64,000 bases of DNA, taken from assembly GCA_009809945.1 (NCBI GenBank), contig WTPW01000646.1, positions 62,035 through 126,034 of the forward strand, given 5' to 3'. The position numbers and the translations under genes are program-made. The DNA comes from Gigaspora margarita (taxonomy: Eukaryota; Glomeromycota; Glomeromycetes; Diversisporales; Gigasporaceae). Shown one piece after another: positions 35,557 through 48,130 of this stretch (position 1 is the stretch's first letter; every line of letters begins with the position of its first letter). The notes under the pieces are model-generated. The model was not told the DNA's origin, made no database searches, and saw only the letters and a list, made by a program, of their open reading frames with translations.

Positions 35557-36830
35557 TTATTCTACCATTCTTTCATCATCCGTCACATATTCATAATCCA
35601 TTGTAATTTCATCATCAGTGGTATTTTTTTCATTGTCAGTTTGATTTTCCACATCCATCACGCTTTCAAATTCATCTTCTGGATGCACATTCAATAACTC
35701 ATCCATATTCAATTCATTCGTATGGTTTTCAGCAACAGTTTGAACTAATCTCCTTCCAGGTTTTGACACCCATTCACAAACAAGTTCATACGGGGCTTTT
35801 TTATGATTTCTATTTTTAGTAAGTACTTTTCCTTCATCAATCCACTGTTCCCATCTTTGTCTTACTCCATTTTTAAATAACTTGTTATCTGAAACGTCTG
35901 GTGGTTGCAAAATACTAGTTGTTCCTCCAGGTATTACTAAAAGATCTAGCCCCTCTGCTTTAAATGCTTTTTTACATTATCACGAACATGACTTTGATGA
36001 CCATCAACAAATATAATACCCTTACTTTTTAAAAAACGTTTGGTCTTGAACGAATAGCTTGTGGTATATAGGTAGAAATTATTAGATCACCTTTCATATT
36101 TGCATGGGTGCTGCAACAATGTTATCTCGTGAAAATATGCCTTTGGGCTTTTTTTTTAATTTGAATATTACCATAGGTGGAAGTTTTACTCCAGAAGCCG
36201 TGTAGCCCAAAACTATAGTGAAACGCAATTTTATCACTTCCTCTGGTCTTGATTGGTACATCACGAACACCTTGAAAATCTATTGTCGAGTTCTGAGACA
36301 TGTTGAACCACATGGGCGTTTCATCAAAAAAGATAATATAAATTGTTTTTCAATAACATTTGTTTTTTCACGTGAAACGTTAAAAAAGTCTCTGATAACT
36401 AAAGGCATATTTTTAGGAAATTTTAAGGCATATTTTCAGAAATTTTTGCGCAATTTGTCGTTCCACCAAACCATGCCATTTTCTAAAACGACCACACCAT
36501 CTACGCGAAAATATGGCATCCCTAATATCTAGAGTCTTTCCTAACTCTTTTGCCTTTTTCCTAATCATAGATGCTGTAATCGTGATTTTTTCTTCTCTCT
36601 TTTTTTTAATATAATTCATCAATATTCGCTTCTAACCAGATACATTGCTTTTCGACCATGACCACTAAGGACACGTGTTTGATCTATATTTATTTCTTTA
36701 TTTTCTCTAACAGCCTCGAGCTTTGATTTTTGCTGTCTCCATTTTTGAACCCGCCTTCGGTCAACTTTGTAAAATATTGATGCTTGACAATTAGATGTTT
36801 ATTCCGCATAAGCAATTATATCGAGTTTAA
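35557..36830 (-). pseudogene. Pogo-type transposase (CENP-B-like HTH plus DDE), decayed
   Basis: On the minus strand: a helix-turn-helix region (about 36775-36640, YKVDRRRVQKWRQQKSKLE), the Tc5/CENP-B domain (36622-36413, ITITASMIRKKAKELGKTL, WCGRFRKWHGL), then DDE pieces: MWFNMSQNSTIDFQG (about 36313), FVDGHQSHV (about 36010), LLVIPGGTTSILQPPDVSDN and the C-terminal EQWIDEGK ... acidic tail (35910-35557). This is the normal pogo order. Stops and shifts separate every piece, so it cannot be active. No matching terminal repeats were found nearby. Confidence 0.8.
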
Positions 36831-37363
36831 ACGTGATAGTATAACTGCGATTTTTGTGAGTGTGATCCATTTGTTAAAGGAAGTAAAAATTGTACGCAAA
36901 ACAAAAAAATAAATAAATACCGTGATCGTGTAGTACAAAAAATTTCTTGCCAAAAAAAAAAATCCAACGAATGCTTCATATTTATTCTTTTTAGCTTTAA
37001 TTGCTTCAAGAATAACTATTGTTAAATGTTCAATTAGCGCTACCCTTATCCTATCATATTTCTGATAATAAATTGCTATGGCCATTATTTTTGATTTTAA
37101 ACTGAAATATAATATATGAATGTTTTACATTTGATTTTTTCAACCTTAACGATAATTCAACGCTAAGTTTATAAAGTTAGGATTATAATGGCCTTAGAGT
37201 GCTGCACAATGATGCCAAAGAACAAAGAAAAATAAGGTCATAAATCTACAGGCGATACTTTATATATGTGCAGGTTTTAAAAATAAATAAAAATTCGCTC
37301 TTCATTATCACTATGTAGAAGTTCATATCGATACAATATGTTAATTGTTCCTCTATACAGATA
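36831..37363. other. Intergenic, no gene seen
   Basis: Possibly the 5' flank of the dead pogo element. The open frames at 36816-37085 show no domain. Confidence 0.45.
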
Positions 37364-37610
37364 TATGGGGTCTTTGCTAGAAAAACCACAGTTAGAGACT
37401 ATTTAGATTTTGACAATAAAATTTGAAATTGCAAGCTATCTATTAATCCAATTTGAATAAACTTTTTTTTATTTTATAAAGCTATTTAAGCTTTATAAAG
37501 TAAAAAAAAAAGTACATTCAAATTGGATTAATAGATAGCTAGCAATTTCAAATTTTATTGTCAAAATCTAAATAGTCTCTAACTGTGGTTTTCCTAGCAA
37601 AGACCCCATA
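37364..37610. mobile_element. Hairpin MITE (247 bp), arms about 115 bp
   Basis: TATGGGGTCTTTGCTAGAAA at the left and the complement (...GCAAAGACCCCATA) at the right, arms nearly identical down to the central TTTATAAAGC/GCTTTATAAAG. TA flanks both ends (37362-37363, 37611-37612). Confidence 0.85.
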
Positions 37611-37974
37611 TAGCCGGTACAGAATAACAACTTGTATACATAGATATAATTTAGGAAATTATTTGTCACTAAGTTATGTATTTCTCTATTTAAAAAGATT
37701 GAGGTTTTTTGATTTTCAGATAAAATTTATATACTGCACATGGGCGCTATTTTGGATATATGCTTAAAAAATTGGGTTTACCTCAAAATAGCGCATATGC
37801 GCGCTAAAATTATTGTTAAAATATTTAAAAATAAAATTGGCCCCATGGATTTACAGAAGATTTACTTTTCGGTGGTGTATATTAAGACCATAAATAAACT
37901 TATAAATTTCTTGTTATCACAAATTTGATATAAAAATGTCAAATGCTATCAAAATCACAAATTGCAGTATTAAA

Positions 37975-39050
37975 TTTATATGTATAATGATAATGAAGAG
38001 TGAAGTATAGGTATAATTGAACATTGATTTTTCAATCAATCAACAGCCAATAAGCATTTGTTGTTAATTGGAATAATAAATACTCGTGATCAGATAAATA
38101 ATTTAATTGTTCTCTCTGACGTATTAAACTATCATAAAATTCAATTGGAGGATAATTACAATCGATTCGGTTAGCTATTTTTTTTTACTTACTAAAATAT
38201 ATTCCTGATCTATTCCGACCAATTGACTAAAGCTCTTGAGAACACCCTTAATTAGTAAAAAAATGGTTTTCACGAATCAAAAGTATTGATGATTTCAACG
38301 AATAAAACACGTGATGAAAGTTTCAAAAAGAAAAATTTTATTAGTAGTCTGTTTAACCGATCAAGGGTTTTTATCATTCCATTCAACAGAGTTGGAACCC
38401 AGACGTCCTTTTTTTTAATAAATTTGCGCTTATTGGTCGAAAATCTTCATAGATTGATTGGAAGAAATGATTGCTCAAGTATTTTCATTGAATATATCAG
38501 GACGGCCCCCTAAAGTTCGGGTCGATGATGACGTCACTGCATAGATTCTCTAATATTTATGCTGCAAAAAGTTTTAATCAACTCTGAACAGGAAGCCTCT
38601 GCGCAAATTTTTAATAATATATGCTGTGCCAGCTGTGGTAATGACGTCGATCATCGACACGAACTTTTGGGGGCCGCCCTGATATACTCTACTTTCATAC
38701 CGATACCTGAAACGGATCTTCTTATGCTAAAAATCTACGCCGCAAATAAAAAGGCTTTTTTTATGTTTTGTAGTAAATATTGAAAAGAAAAGAACCAGAG
38801 GTTGAAATTGTCGTAGATTGTGTTTTATCCATCGTTTTCTATTTTTTTTTTTTCTTGCTCAAGCATCGATTGCAATCAATGCATCAATACGATCATAAAT
38901 TAATCACATTGAGGAAGATACGTGATATAATCAAATTAAACTATTGTCAATACTATTGGTCATCAACAATGGTCTAATTAAATCTCGCTATACTAGTTGA
39001 GCACTATTTCAATCACTAGCTAATCACATCGAGCGTGTTGCTTGAGAATA
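37975..39050. mobile_element. Long foldback element, copy 2
   Basis: Matches 6690-7570 in order: CAATCAATCAACAGCCAATA..., GAATAAAACACGTGATGAAA, GTTTAACCGATCAAGG, then GTAGTAAATATTGAAAAG and CACATTGAGGAAGATACGTG. The left outer arm is shorter than in copy 1, and a separate MITE sits at 38498-38681. No gene. Confidence 0.72.
38498..38681. mobile_element. Nested MITE (184 bp) in foldback copy 2
   Basis: Left CAGGACGGCCCCCTAAAGTT, right complement of CAGGGCGGCCCCCAAAAGTT, followed inward on both sides by CGxGTCGATGAT and GACGTCA. Flanking ATAT may be the target duplication. It is absent from foldback copy 1. Confidence 0.82.
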
Positions 39051-39258
39051 CCTTTAAGGCATTTCCTATAAGCATGGCTCTAAAAATTTTGTTCAACAAT
39101 ATTTTTTTATATGTATAAATTGTTTGAAAAGGACATTACGTGCCTCAATGACACTTATATCAAACGTTACATGCAATGTCGACCAATTCAGGAAATTTTG
39201 GGCACTATTTAGATTAACATTAACCTAATAGCGATGATTGAATTTTACACACATTAGA

Positions 39259-40648
39259 ATGACAGTAAAACTATTTGAAAATCATTCATGAACTTCTTGA
39301 TTACAAAGATTTTAATATAATCATTAAGGTTGGTGAATCACCAAGTGTTAAAATATTCCAAAAATTCAGCAATTTTAAGATACTGCTTTCGTAATGAATT
39401 GGCAAATATTTGTAAGGCAAGAATAACATGAAAACACTTTATTTAAAAAATATTTCTATACACAATTTGAAAATTATTATCAAGTAAGTTATTTTACATT
39501 TCGATTTATATCATGTTGCAAAACAAGAAACTAAAATATAAATTAATTTTATACAGTATCTATGGACGAATATTCTTACTTTGAAAACCCTAATGCATCA
39601 TTTATTTTTAATCTTATACTCATTGCTTACGAATTTCTTTTCGATGAATTAGTTAAGTACCTTGAAACTCATTTAATCGAAACGAAAGCTCATTGCTTCG
39701 TTTAAATTTTACCCGCATTTATCAAAAAATTTTCCAGAATAACCAACTTCAAGAATTACAAAAATGATGCAATGATATTGTGGTAAAATATCCGGATAAG
39801 ATTTTTGATTCTGAAGACTTTATAACGATTCAAGAAAATGCATTAGTCTCACTTATTAGTTGAAATGAATCGCAAAATCCTGGTCTACCATCCGATTCTA
39901 AAAACTGGTCCCATGAGAATTTTCTAACATCAAAACTACTTTACAAAATTGTTTACCTTATTCGAGATTATTGATAATGTACGACCATACCAACAAATCC
40001 TAGAAAAAGATCTTTGGGATGATATAACAAATCGATATGTATCATCAACAATACTCCCACCTCGTAAAATTTTAACATTAACATTACCAATTAGAATTAC
40101 AGAACCATTTTCAACAGTTATCAATAAAGAAAGCTCATGCAGCAGAAACTGCTTTATGGATTGATAAAAAAGAAAATACAGATTCCTTACAAATAATCCA
40201 TATGAATTTAAATTACTTCTTCGTGGAACTAGAGTTGGTTTTACCAAAGATTCATTTTGGAAATTATGTGATAAGCAAACGCAATTGGTTGTAGTTATGA
40301 AGTTTAAAGGCACTAATGAAATTCTTGATAGTTATAATCCTGTCGGTTTGGATAAATCAGTTCGTCGATTTTAGCATTGCAACGATAGCTTTATTTTTTC
40401 ATAGAAAAGTGGTACTATTCAAAATTCTATTTTAAGCCGTGTAATACGGCCAGAAAGTGCAGTTTATTGTTATAATAATTATGACCCAATATTTGGATAT
40501 GTCAAATGGTTTTAATCAAGATAGAAAATTGCAATTGTAAACTATCATGCGAACAGCGATTAGAAATGCATCTACATATGAAAATTATGTGACAACATAT
40601 TTTTCGATGGAAGAATATGAAATATTTCAAATTAGCAAAAAACCCTGA
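39259..40648 (+). pseudogene. BTB-BACK-TLDc protein, copy F (subgroup 2), decayed
   Basis: Starts ATGACAGTAAAACTATTTGA, with deletions in the BTB exon, missing bases in GAATATTCTTACTTTGAAAA (39570) and a large BACK deletion: after CACTTATTAGTTGAAATGA near 39855 about 55 bases are missing. TLDc is recognisable to AGCAAAAAACCCTGA. The nearest relative is copy A. Confidence 0.85.
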
Positions 40649-40821
40649 AGTTTTATACCAATTAATTCGCTGAATAAATTACGTTATCAATATTTTGAAT
40701 AATAAGTGACTCCGTTACCTTCTTCCCATTGTCATCTTAAAGACTAATAATAAATTTGCAATTTTTATCAAGAATAAAATTATTTCATTTAGTTGTGATG
40801 ACTGTTTTTTTCAAGGTCATA

Positions 40822-41077
40822 CAATATTAATGCACTTGGGCGTTATTTTGAAATGTTCACTTTTTTTTTTTTAAAAAAAAAAAAAGAAGCTCAATGGACT
40901 CAAATTAACGCACATGTAAAAACACGCCCTCAAATATATACCAGAATGAAGTCGCAGAAAAGTCTTTAGTAAATTCCAAAATTAGTATTATGATTCGAAT
41001 TGTCGCACATGCATGTTCGAAATAACGCGTAAGTTTCGAAATAACGCGCATCTGCGCGTTATTACGCGTTTACACTG
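40822..41077. mobile_element. MITE, sister of the element at 10945
   Basis: CAATATTAATGCACTTGGGC at the left; TTTCGAAATAACGCGCAT and CGCGTTTACACTG at the right, TA outside. Confidence 0.7.
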
Positions 41078-42486
41078 TAACTGTGCTGATGATTTACATT
41101 ACGACGCGTTCCTAAAATTTGAAAATTTGGTCACCAACTGTGAACCATTTAATTGACCTCACATAATATTTTATTTGATTTCATGCTTTATATTTATTAT
41201 TCAGTGATAAATTATGCAGTATAATAGAAATAACTTAATAAAATACAGTATATATAAATGATTTTTAGCTAAAATTATTTTTAAAATATTTAAAAATGAA
41301 GTTGGTAAAAAAGATCAAATTATTTTATGGATTCACAATTAAATAGTAGTTTCATGAAGAAGTATTTACTCTTCGGTGATATACAGTATATTGAACCATA
41401 AATGAACTTTTAAATTCCTTGTTATCACAAAATATACATAAAAAACTTCAAAATTACTACTGGTCATCATAAATTATTAAATTGTACCGATATCTTCGTA
41501 ACAATAAAGGTTATCTGAATTGTAAAGAAATTTTAGAATGTGAGTGATAGTGGGAAAATGAGATAGACGTATTGTTTATTATATATCTGAAGGTTAAGAA
41601 TTTTTTTTTCTGGGTTTAATCTTAGTTAAATTTTACAAACGCGTCGTAATGATTTCAAATATCTCAATTTATAAATGTTTATTTCACATAGTTAATGCAA
41701 ATTAAAATAAAATGACCGCGAATTTGTTTGACTTAGTTCAAATGCCTTGATATTTAAATGTCCTACTCAATTGATTAGCGTGAACAAATGAGTTATACAA
41801 TGGTAAATGTAATGTTAAATAAATTACATTAGACAGATCATTTTAAAGGGAAAGTTAAATATAACAATGATTATATTCGCAGCAACATAATATGCGTCAA
41901 ATTGAAAAAAATTTCGGTATAAAATTTGTTTGTAAATAGTGTTCCGCACGGACCGGGTATAGCCCAAAATCGACCAATCATAATCGAGGATTATCAAAGA
42001 AATTTTACATGAAAATTTATTATAGAGCGAATTTTCACAAAAACAGCCTTTTTAAGTTACGAAATGCATGTATTTAATTATAAGCCCAAAGTAGGTTAAA
42101 AGGGCCATTTTTTTGAAAATTAGCTTCTAAATTTATCCTTGATAGTTACCAACCCATCAAACAATGCCCAACCCATTCTAAAACACCCAAGTATTTCAAC
42201 AAATGGTAAAAGTACTTCTTTTTACAGCTTAGCATAGCTCTTTTATTGAGTTTTATTGGTTTTTTATCTTGTCTAGATCAAAAAAGCTCTTTTGTTTGTT
42301 GTAACAAGTGCTTCATTTGTTAGTTTGTCAATGTCACTTAGAAGCAAATTTTTATATAACAGTTTATCGAAAAAAAGGCCCAAAAAATCAAATCAGCCAA
42401 TATGTATTTTTTATTATTTATTAGAGCATTAGTTTATGGTGACCCTGTAATCAGCCAATCAAAATCGATCACATGAGTCATGTGAC
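41078..42486. other. Flank of copy F, no gene seen
   Basis: To about 41900 this matches 11190-12400. Beyond that it is AT-rich and unique, with no supportable gene. Confidence 0.5.
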
Positions 42487-42893
42487 CAGGGCCAGTGATT
42501 TTTTGCATTTCACGGAATGCCACAGAAATCACGGAATTAGGTGGTAAACACAGAATGTATTAAGAATAGCACGGAATTGCTGCAGAAAGTAGGGATTTAT
42601 AAATTATTTAGTTTTTTTTATAGGTACAAGATTCTAAAAATATAATCTCTGAAAAGTTCCGATATTGAAAATAAATAAACCTGAAATACAAGCATGGTTG
42701 GGCAAAACTTTTGAGAAAAAAAATAATTTTTTTTTGAAAAAAATTTTTTTTCAATAAAAAAATATTGCAGAAACCATGCAGAACCTATAGAAATACCATG
42801 GAAACTGTACAGAACTTATTAATTTTATTTGCAGAATTGTATTTTAGCATGGATGGAATTGAGCCAATAGCATCGCAAAAATTACTGGCCCTG
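42487..42893. mobile_element. hAT-like MITE, CAGGGCCAGT ends (407 bp)
   Basis: CAGGGCCAGTGATTTTTTGC at the left and the complement of CAGGGCCAGTAATTTTTGC at the right. The interior repeats CACGGAAT and CATGGAAA-like words. No clean 8-bp duplication is visible. The open frame 42765-42965 overlaps its end and is not supported. Confidence 0.72.
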
Positions 42894-42919
42894 GTGATGA
42901 CTGATTTGGACAGTCTACA

Positions 42920-43986
42920 GGCAGCAAATCTTACATTTTTGATACTCCTGCACTTACTTTTTTGATACTGATCAACATGAAAATCCCAGTAAAAATAGCG
43001 AAGATATCTTGGCAACCATAAGACCAAATTTGGTAAAACTTTTTTTATTTGAATTCTAGCTTCATAGAATTCAAATAAAAAAAATTCATCGAATTTAGTC
43101 AAGTGTTTGTCGAGTTATCTTCACTCAAAGTCATAGAAATCAAAATACCTATCAAAATAGAAGCTGCGCCAAATTTTTTATCTAACTTTGAGCAAAGATA
43201 TCTTAACAACCATCTGACCAAATTTGATAAAACTGTTTTTTTGAATTCTATAGCTTCATATAATTCAAATAAAAAATTTTTTATCATATTTAGTTAAGTG
43301 GTTGTCAAGATATCTTTGCTCAAAGTCAAAACTATTAAAATAGAAGCTGCGCCAAATTTTTTTCTAAATTTGAGCAAAGATATCTTGACGACCATCTAAC
43401 CAAATTCGATAAAACTTTTTTTATATGAATTTTATAAAGCCATAAAATTCAAATAAAAAAGTTTTATCAAATTTGATTAAATGGTCGTCAAGACATCTTT
43501 GCTCAAATTTAGAAAAAAATTTGGCACAGCTTCTATTTTATAGTTGGTTTGATTTTTTTTCTAACTTTGAGCAAAGATATCTTGACAACCACTTAACTAA
43601 ATATGATAAAAATTTTTTTATTTGGAATTATATGAAGCTATAGAATTCAAAAAAAAGTTTTATCAAATTTGGTCAGATGGTTGTCAAGGTATCTTCGCTC
43701 AAAGTTAGATAAAAAATTTGGCACAGCTTTTATTTTGATAGGCGTTTTGATTTTCTCTGACTTTGAGTGAAGATAACTCAACAACCACTTGACTAAATTC
43801 GATAAATTTTTTTATTTGAATTCTGTGAAGCCATAGAATTCAAATAAAAATGCTTTACCAAATTTGGTTTTATGGTTGCCAAGATATCTTCACTCAAATT
43901 TTGAAAATTTTTATTTTTACTAGGATTTTCATGTCAATCAGTATCAAAAAAGTAAGTGTAGGAGTATCAAAAACGTAAGATTTGCC
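42920..43986. mobile_element. Compound hairpin element (about 1.07 kb)
   Basis: GGCAGCAAATCTTACATTTT... at the left, complement of GGCAAATCTTACGTTTTTGA at the right; next inward both carry TTTTTTGATACTGAT and CATGAAAATCC. The interior is built of about 110-bp modules in alternating orientation: GAGCAAAGATATCTTGACAA, a CAAATTTGATAAAA stretch, GAATTCTATAGCTTCATA and back again, so each pair is its own hairpin within the large one. No coding capacity; the frames at 42785-43297 mirror each other. Confidence 0.82.
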
Positions 43987-44527
43987 TATGGGCATGTACC
44001 AAATCATATGATTTTATATTTACCATATATTATATAATACTCAATATATATAAGCTATCAAAGTTGAATTTTTTTTTAATATTTGAACAAAATTTTCTTT
44101 GCAACTATTTGATATAATTTGTAATTTTTTTTAAAACAACTCTAGGAATTAATTAAAAAAAAGGTTTATTCTATTGAGTAGCTGATGAGATATTTTCATT
44201 CAAAGTGTTTACACATTCTAAGAAAATAGCTGCAGTAAAAATTTTCTAAAATTTAAACAAAAATTTCTTAACAGTTATCTGATAGATTCAATAGAAATTT
44301 TTCTAAATTAATTTTATAAAATAGTTTAATTCATTTAAAAAAAATTTCTTTCAAATTCTATTAAATAGTTGTCAAGAAATTTTATTTAAATATTAAAAAA
44401 TTTTCTACCTAGCTATTTAGAAGATAGCAAAAATTTTCTCAAACTTTAAGCTAAAATTTTTCTACAACAACTCAACAAAATTCAATAAAAAGTTTTTAAA
44501 ATGAATATTTTATTTTATAAAAAAATT
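43987..44527. other. Degenerate hairpin-rich sequence
   Basis: AT-rich, with TTGAACAAAATTTTCTTTGC and complement-like stretches resembling decayed modules of the preceding hairpin. No gene. Confidence 0.4.
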
Positions 44528-45882
44528 ACTGTCTTCCTCCTCTACAATCACCTCCTCTATAGTCACAACCTCTATATAATCACACAAAATTTTAACTATC
44601 ATTTTTTTTATATAAAAAATACCTTTATATAATCACAAATAGCTTATAATTACTATTACATTTTTTAGAAGCTTTTTGAGATTTTTTTATTAGTAAAATA
44701 ATTTTATATAATCACAATATAAAGTCTAAATTTTACTACTATAGATTCCTGAAAGTAAGTTATATTTTGTTATACAAAAAATCAGAAGTTTGCTTGTTTT
44801 GGTTAAATTTAGTTTTTAGCAATCGCAAGTAGTTGCTACATAGTGAAGTCCAAATTCTACTAAATAAATCAATTATATCGCTTAAGTAAACTTGTTCAGA
44901 AGATCTAAATGCATATACTCTGAAATTTTTATCCAAATTGGAAAAATTTTTATTATTTGACTTTTAATTTTTATGTTGTCAAATATACTTATTAAAAATT
45001 TTTACTTTTTTTGTCAAAAGTCAAATAATAAAATGTTCTTTAATTTTTCTAAAAATTTTACTGTATATGTATTTTGATCTTCTTAATAAGTTTACTTAAG
45101 CAATTATCATCAATTTACATAGTAAAATTTGAACTTTACTATGTAGTGACTATTATTGATTGTGGAAGTAGCTTATTTTCAGATAAATAAGTTTTTAGGT
45201 TTTTTGGTCAAAACAAAGGAGTAGCTTATTTTTGGGAATCTATGGTAAGTAAATCGATTAACACATTAAGAAAGCTGTTTGACATACAAATTATACATAT
45301 TCTGGAATACAAACTTGACAAACTATTATTAATTTGTTTTTTTATTATATGTTGGACAAAAAAATATTTTATTTTTTTTCGTCTATATAAAGTAAAGAAA
45401 TTAATTAATAAAAGTTCATTCAAATTATATAAAACTTTTAGAATATGTGTAATTTGTTATTTCAAACAACTTTACTTAATGCATAAAGTTGATTCACTTA
45501 GTACAATTTGGACTTTTATATGTAGCAACTATTTGTAATTATAATATTTACTTCTATATAATCAAATAATATAAACTACAGTCAGACCCCCTAAATGCAA
45601 CCTCCCTAAATGCATATCTAAGTAAAATCTCCCTAAATGCATGATTTTTTTTTGGCCCAACTTAATATAACACTTATAGATTTCTACCTCTCTAAATGCA
45701 TAACCTCTTTAAATGCATGTTTTTGAAAATTTTTACTATGGTCCCGACGCTATGCATTTAGAGAGGTCTGACTGTACAGTATTAGATGTAATTATATAGG
45801 GTAATTACTATATAATCACACCTCTTTATAATCACCATTTTTGCTACAACAAACTATGTGATTATAGAGGAGGAAGATAGTA
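44528..45882. mobile_element. Pogo-like non-autonomous element (about 1.35 kb) with a nested MITE
   Basis: ACTGTCTTCCTCCTCTACAA at the left and complement of CTATCTTCCTCCTCTATAAT at the right, with further TATAATCAC motifs inside both ends. The interior is partly palindromic (CAATTATATCGCTTAAGTAA near 44870 against its complement near 45090). No transposase frame; the frames at 45226-45538 are chance. Confidence 0.65.
45579..45774. mobile_element. Tc1/mariner-like MITE (196 bp) nested in the previous element
   Basis: CAGTCAGACCCCCTAAATGC and complement of CAGTCAGACCTCTCTAAATG, TA at 45577-45578 and 45775-45776. The interior repeats CTAAATGCAT. Confidence 0.88.
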
Positions 45883-46094
45883 TAAGATAGTTGCCAAAAT
45901 AATTTTATTTAAAGTTAAGAAAATTTCTGTTGTGGCTATAGAAATCAAGAAAATTTTCTAAACTTTGAACACCAACTACTAAACAGAATTGAATAAAAAT
46001 TTTTTAAATAAATTTTACTAATTTATAGAATTGATTTTAAAAATTTCTATTGAATTCTTTTAGATAGTTGTTGAGAAAATTTGTACAATAATTA

Positions 46095-46236
46095 GAGCAC
46101 TGACAGATATTATATAATATTTTTTATTAAAGGGGTTATTCCCTCCCCCTCATATCATATATGAAGTATATATATGGTATATTATATCCAGCTAACCCCT
46201 TCCCCTAAAAATATTACATAATATCTGTTAGCACTC
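46095..46236. mobile_element. Small MITE with TTA target site (142 bp)
   Basis: GAGCACTGACAGATATTATA and complement of GAGTGCTAACAGATATTATG, flanked by TTA (46092-46094, 46237-46239). It looks PIF/Harbinger-like by the TTA duplication alone. Confidence 0.72.
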
Positions 46237-47229
46237 TTAAGAAAAATTCAATTTAGATAGTTTATATATGTTGAGTGTCATGTGATATTTGGTATATACA
46301 TAATTATATAATTTGGTACGTGCATTTGACCATCTGCAACTAAGTTGTAAAGAAAAAAACAGTGAACACATGATTTATGGGTCTGATTTTGAACCCAAAA
46401 AATCATATAATGAATCTATTTATCATATCGGTCGATTTATGGAATTGGACCTTAATTTAGTCCCCAAAATATTCAATAATCTGCAAAAAGTCACATGTTG
46501 ATTGGATGTAAATAAAATATGTACCCCAAAATCTCATGTCAAATTTGTTGTCTCTTCTAAAAAATATAATAAAACCCATAAGCCTACCTCAAAACCCATG
46601 AGTTTTTTTTAGAAAGAATCGAATTTAATAAAAAGTAAAAGAAATAAATTTTAAATTAAAATTTTTTTAAAAATTTAAACTTCACAAAGTTTAACTTTTT
46701 AGTTTGTTTAGATCTCAATAATGTGCACTTTGCTTTGTTTAGATCTTATAACATATATTTAGTTTTGTTTAGATCTTGCAACATATATTTAGTTTGGGCT
46801 TTGTGATGACATATATTTTGTATTAGTATTTTGGTATTTAGCTTGGGTTTTGTGATATATATTTAGTATGAGTTTTACAGTATATATAGCTTAGATTTTG
46901 CGACTTGGGTTTCACAATATAAATTTAGTATAGATTTCAAAATATGTATTTAATTTGGGTTTGCACTACATATTTTAATTCAGATTTGTAAATAACTTTG
47001 TAACTATTTTTATTTATTACGAAATTTTAATATCGTGATTATTATATTATATAAATAATAAAAATAATTTATTAAAAACTTTATATTATTTGAAAAATTT
47101 AATTTATTACATATTCCTGCACCTGTGATTCTTTTACAACATAATTACCACATTACTGCATTATGACTATATAACTTATCTTTTTCATCAACGTTAACAT
47201 TTTGCAAACATAAAAAAAAATTAAAAGGA
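46237..47229. other. No gene; short degenerate repeats
   Basis: Between 46700 and 46970 the motif TTTAGTTTGGGTTTTGTGATATATA recurs imperfectly (TTTGTTTAGATCTTGCAACA, ACATATATTTAG). The open frame at 46313-46501 is unsupported. Confidence 0.45.
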
Positions 47230-48130
47230 CATATTTTTGTGTTTCCTTAATGATAAAGTTACAAAAAAAGAATTAGTAAAAAAATAAGCAAACATTAAAA
47301 GAAAAATTAAACTAGTACTTATATACTAGTTTTAGTTTTGCTTTTTGTTCAAATCTAGATTCTCAGCTTAATTTCATATTTTATAGTCCAGATCTCCATT
47401 TCTGATTAATTGCGCATTTTACTGCAAAAGAAAAAAGAATTAGTAAAGTGAAAAAAAAGAACAAACAAGAATAATTGGAACTAGTATTATTTTACTATAT
47501 ACTAGCTTTATTTTTCTACCCATTCCAAATTTCTATTTCCAGTTTAATTCTGCATTTTACGGCAACAAAAAGCTACAAAAGGAAGAAAAAAATTAGTGAG
47601 TAAAAAAAAAAGAACAAACAAGAAAAGAATAATTGAAACTGGTACTTATCTTATTATATACCAGTTTCACTTTCCAACCTGCTCCAAATCTCTGCTTCTA
47701 GCTCAATTCCATATTTCATCATGACAAAAGCTGCAAAAGGAAGAAAAAGCTAGCAAAGAGAAAAAAAAGTAACAAACAAAATAAAAATAGGTGAAACTAG
47801 TACTTAACTTATTATATACCAGTTTCAGTTTCCCAATCATCCAGATCTCTGCAATCTCAATAGCAAAATTAAAGTTTTTTGCCTGTTTGAAATACTACTC
47901 CATTCCTAGCTCAATTTCATGATGAAGGTATAAAAGAAAAAAAGAATTAGTGAATGAAAAAAAGAATGAACAAGAAAAAGAATAATTGAAACTGGTATAC
48001 CAGTTTCATTTTCTGCCTGCTTTAGATCATTTCAGCTCAATTGCGAGTTTTATTTTAACAAAAAGCTACAAAAGAGAAGAATTAGTAAATGAAAAAAAAG
48101 AAACAAACAAGAAAAAATAAATGAAACTAT
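47230..48130. repeat. Tandem repeat, about 150-170 bp units
   Basis: About five units sharing AAAAAAAGAACAAACAAGAA, AATAATTGAAACTGGTACTT, TATATACCAGTTTCA and GCTACAAAAGGAAGAAAAA. The style matches the T-rich array at 22.3-23.2 kb read on the other strand, but the units differ. Confidence 0.75.

Noticed and set aside
36816-37085. Open frames of 89 and 60 residues as N-terminus of the pogo transposase
   Set aside because: No helix-turn-helix signature; the recognisable part starts near 36775.
42785-43297. Pairs of open frames on both strands at the compound hairpin
   Set aside because: They mirror each other because the DNA is an inverted repeat; no codon-like conservation.
47230-48130. CRISPR-like array
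   Set aside because: Units are 150-170 bp, variable along the whole length and in eukaryotic AT-rich DNA; no short repeat/spacer pattern.
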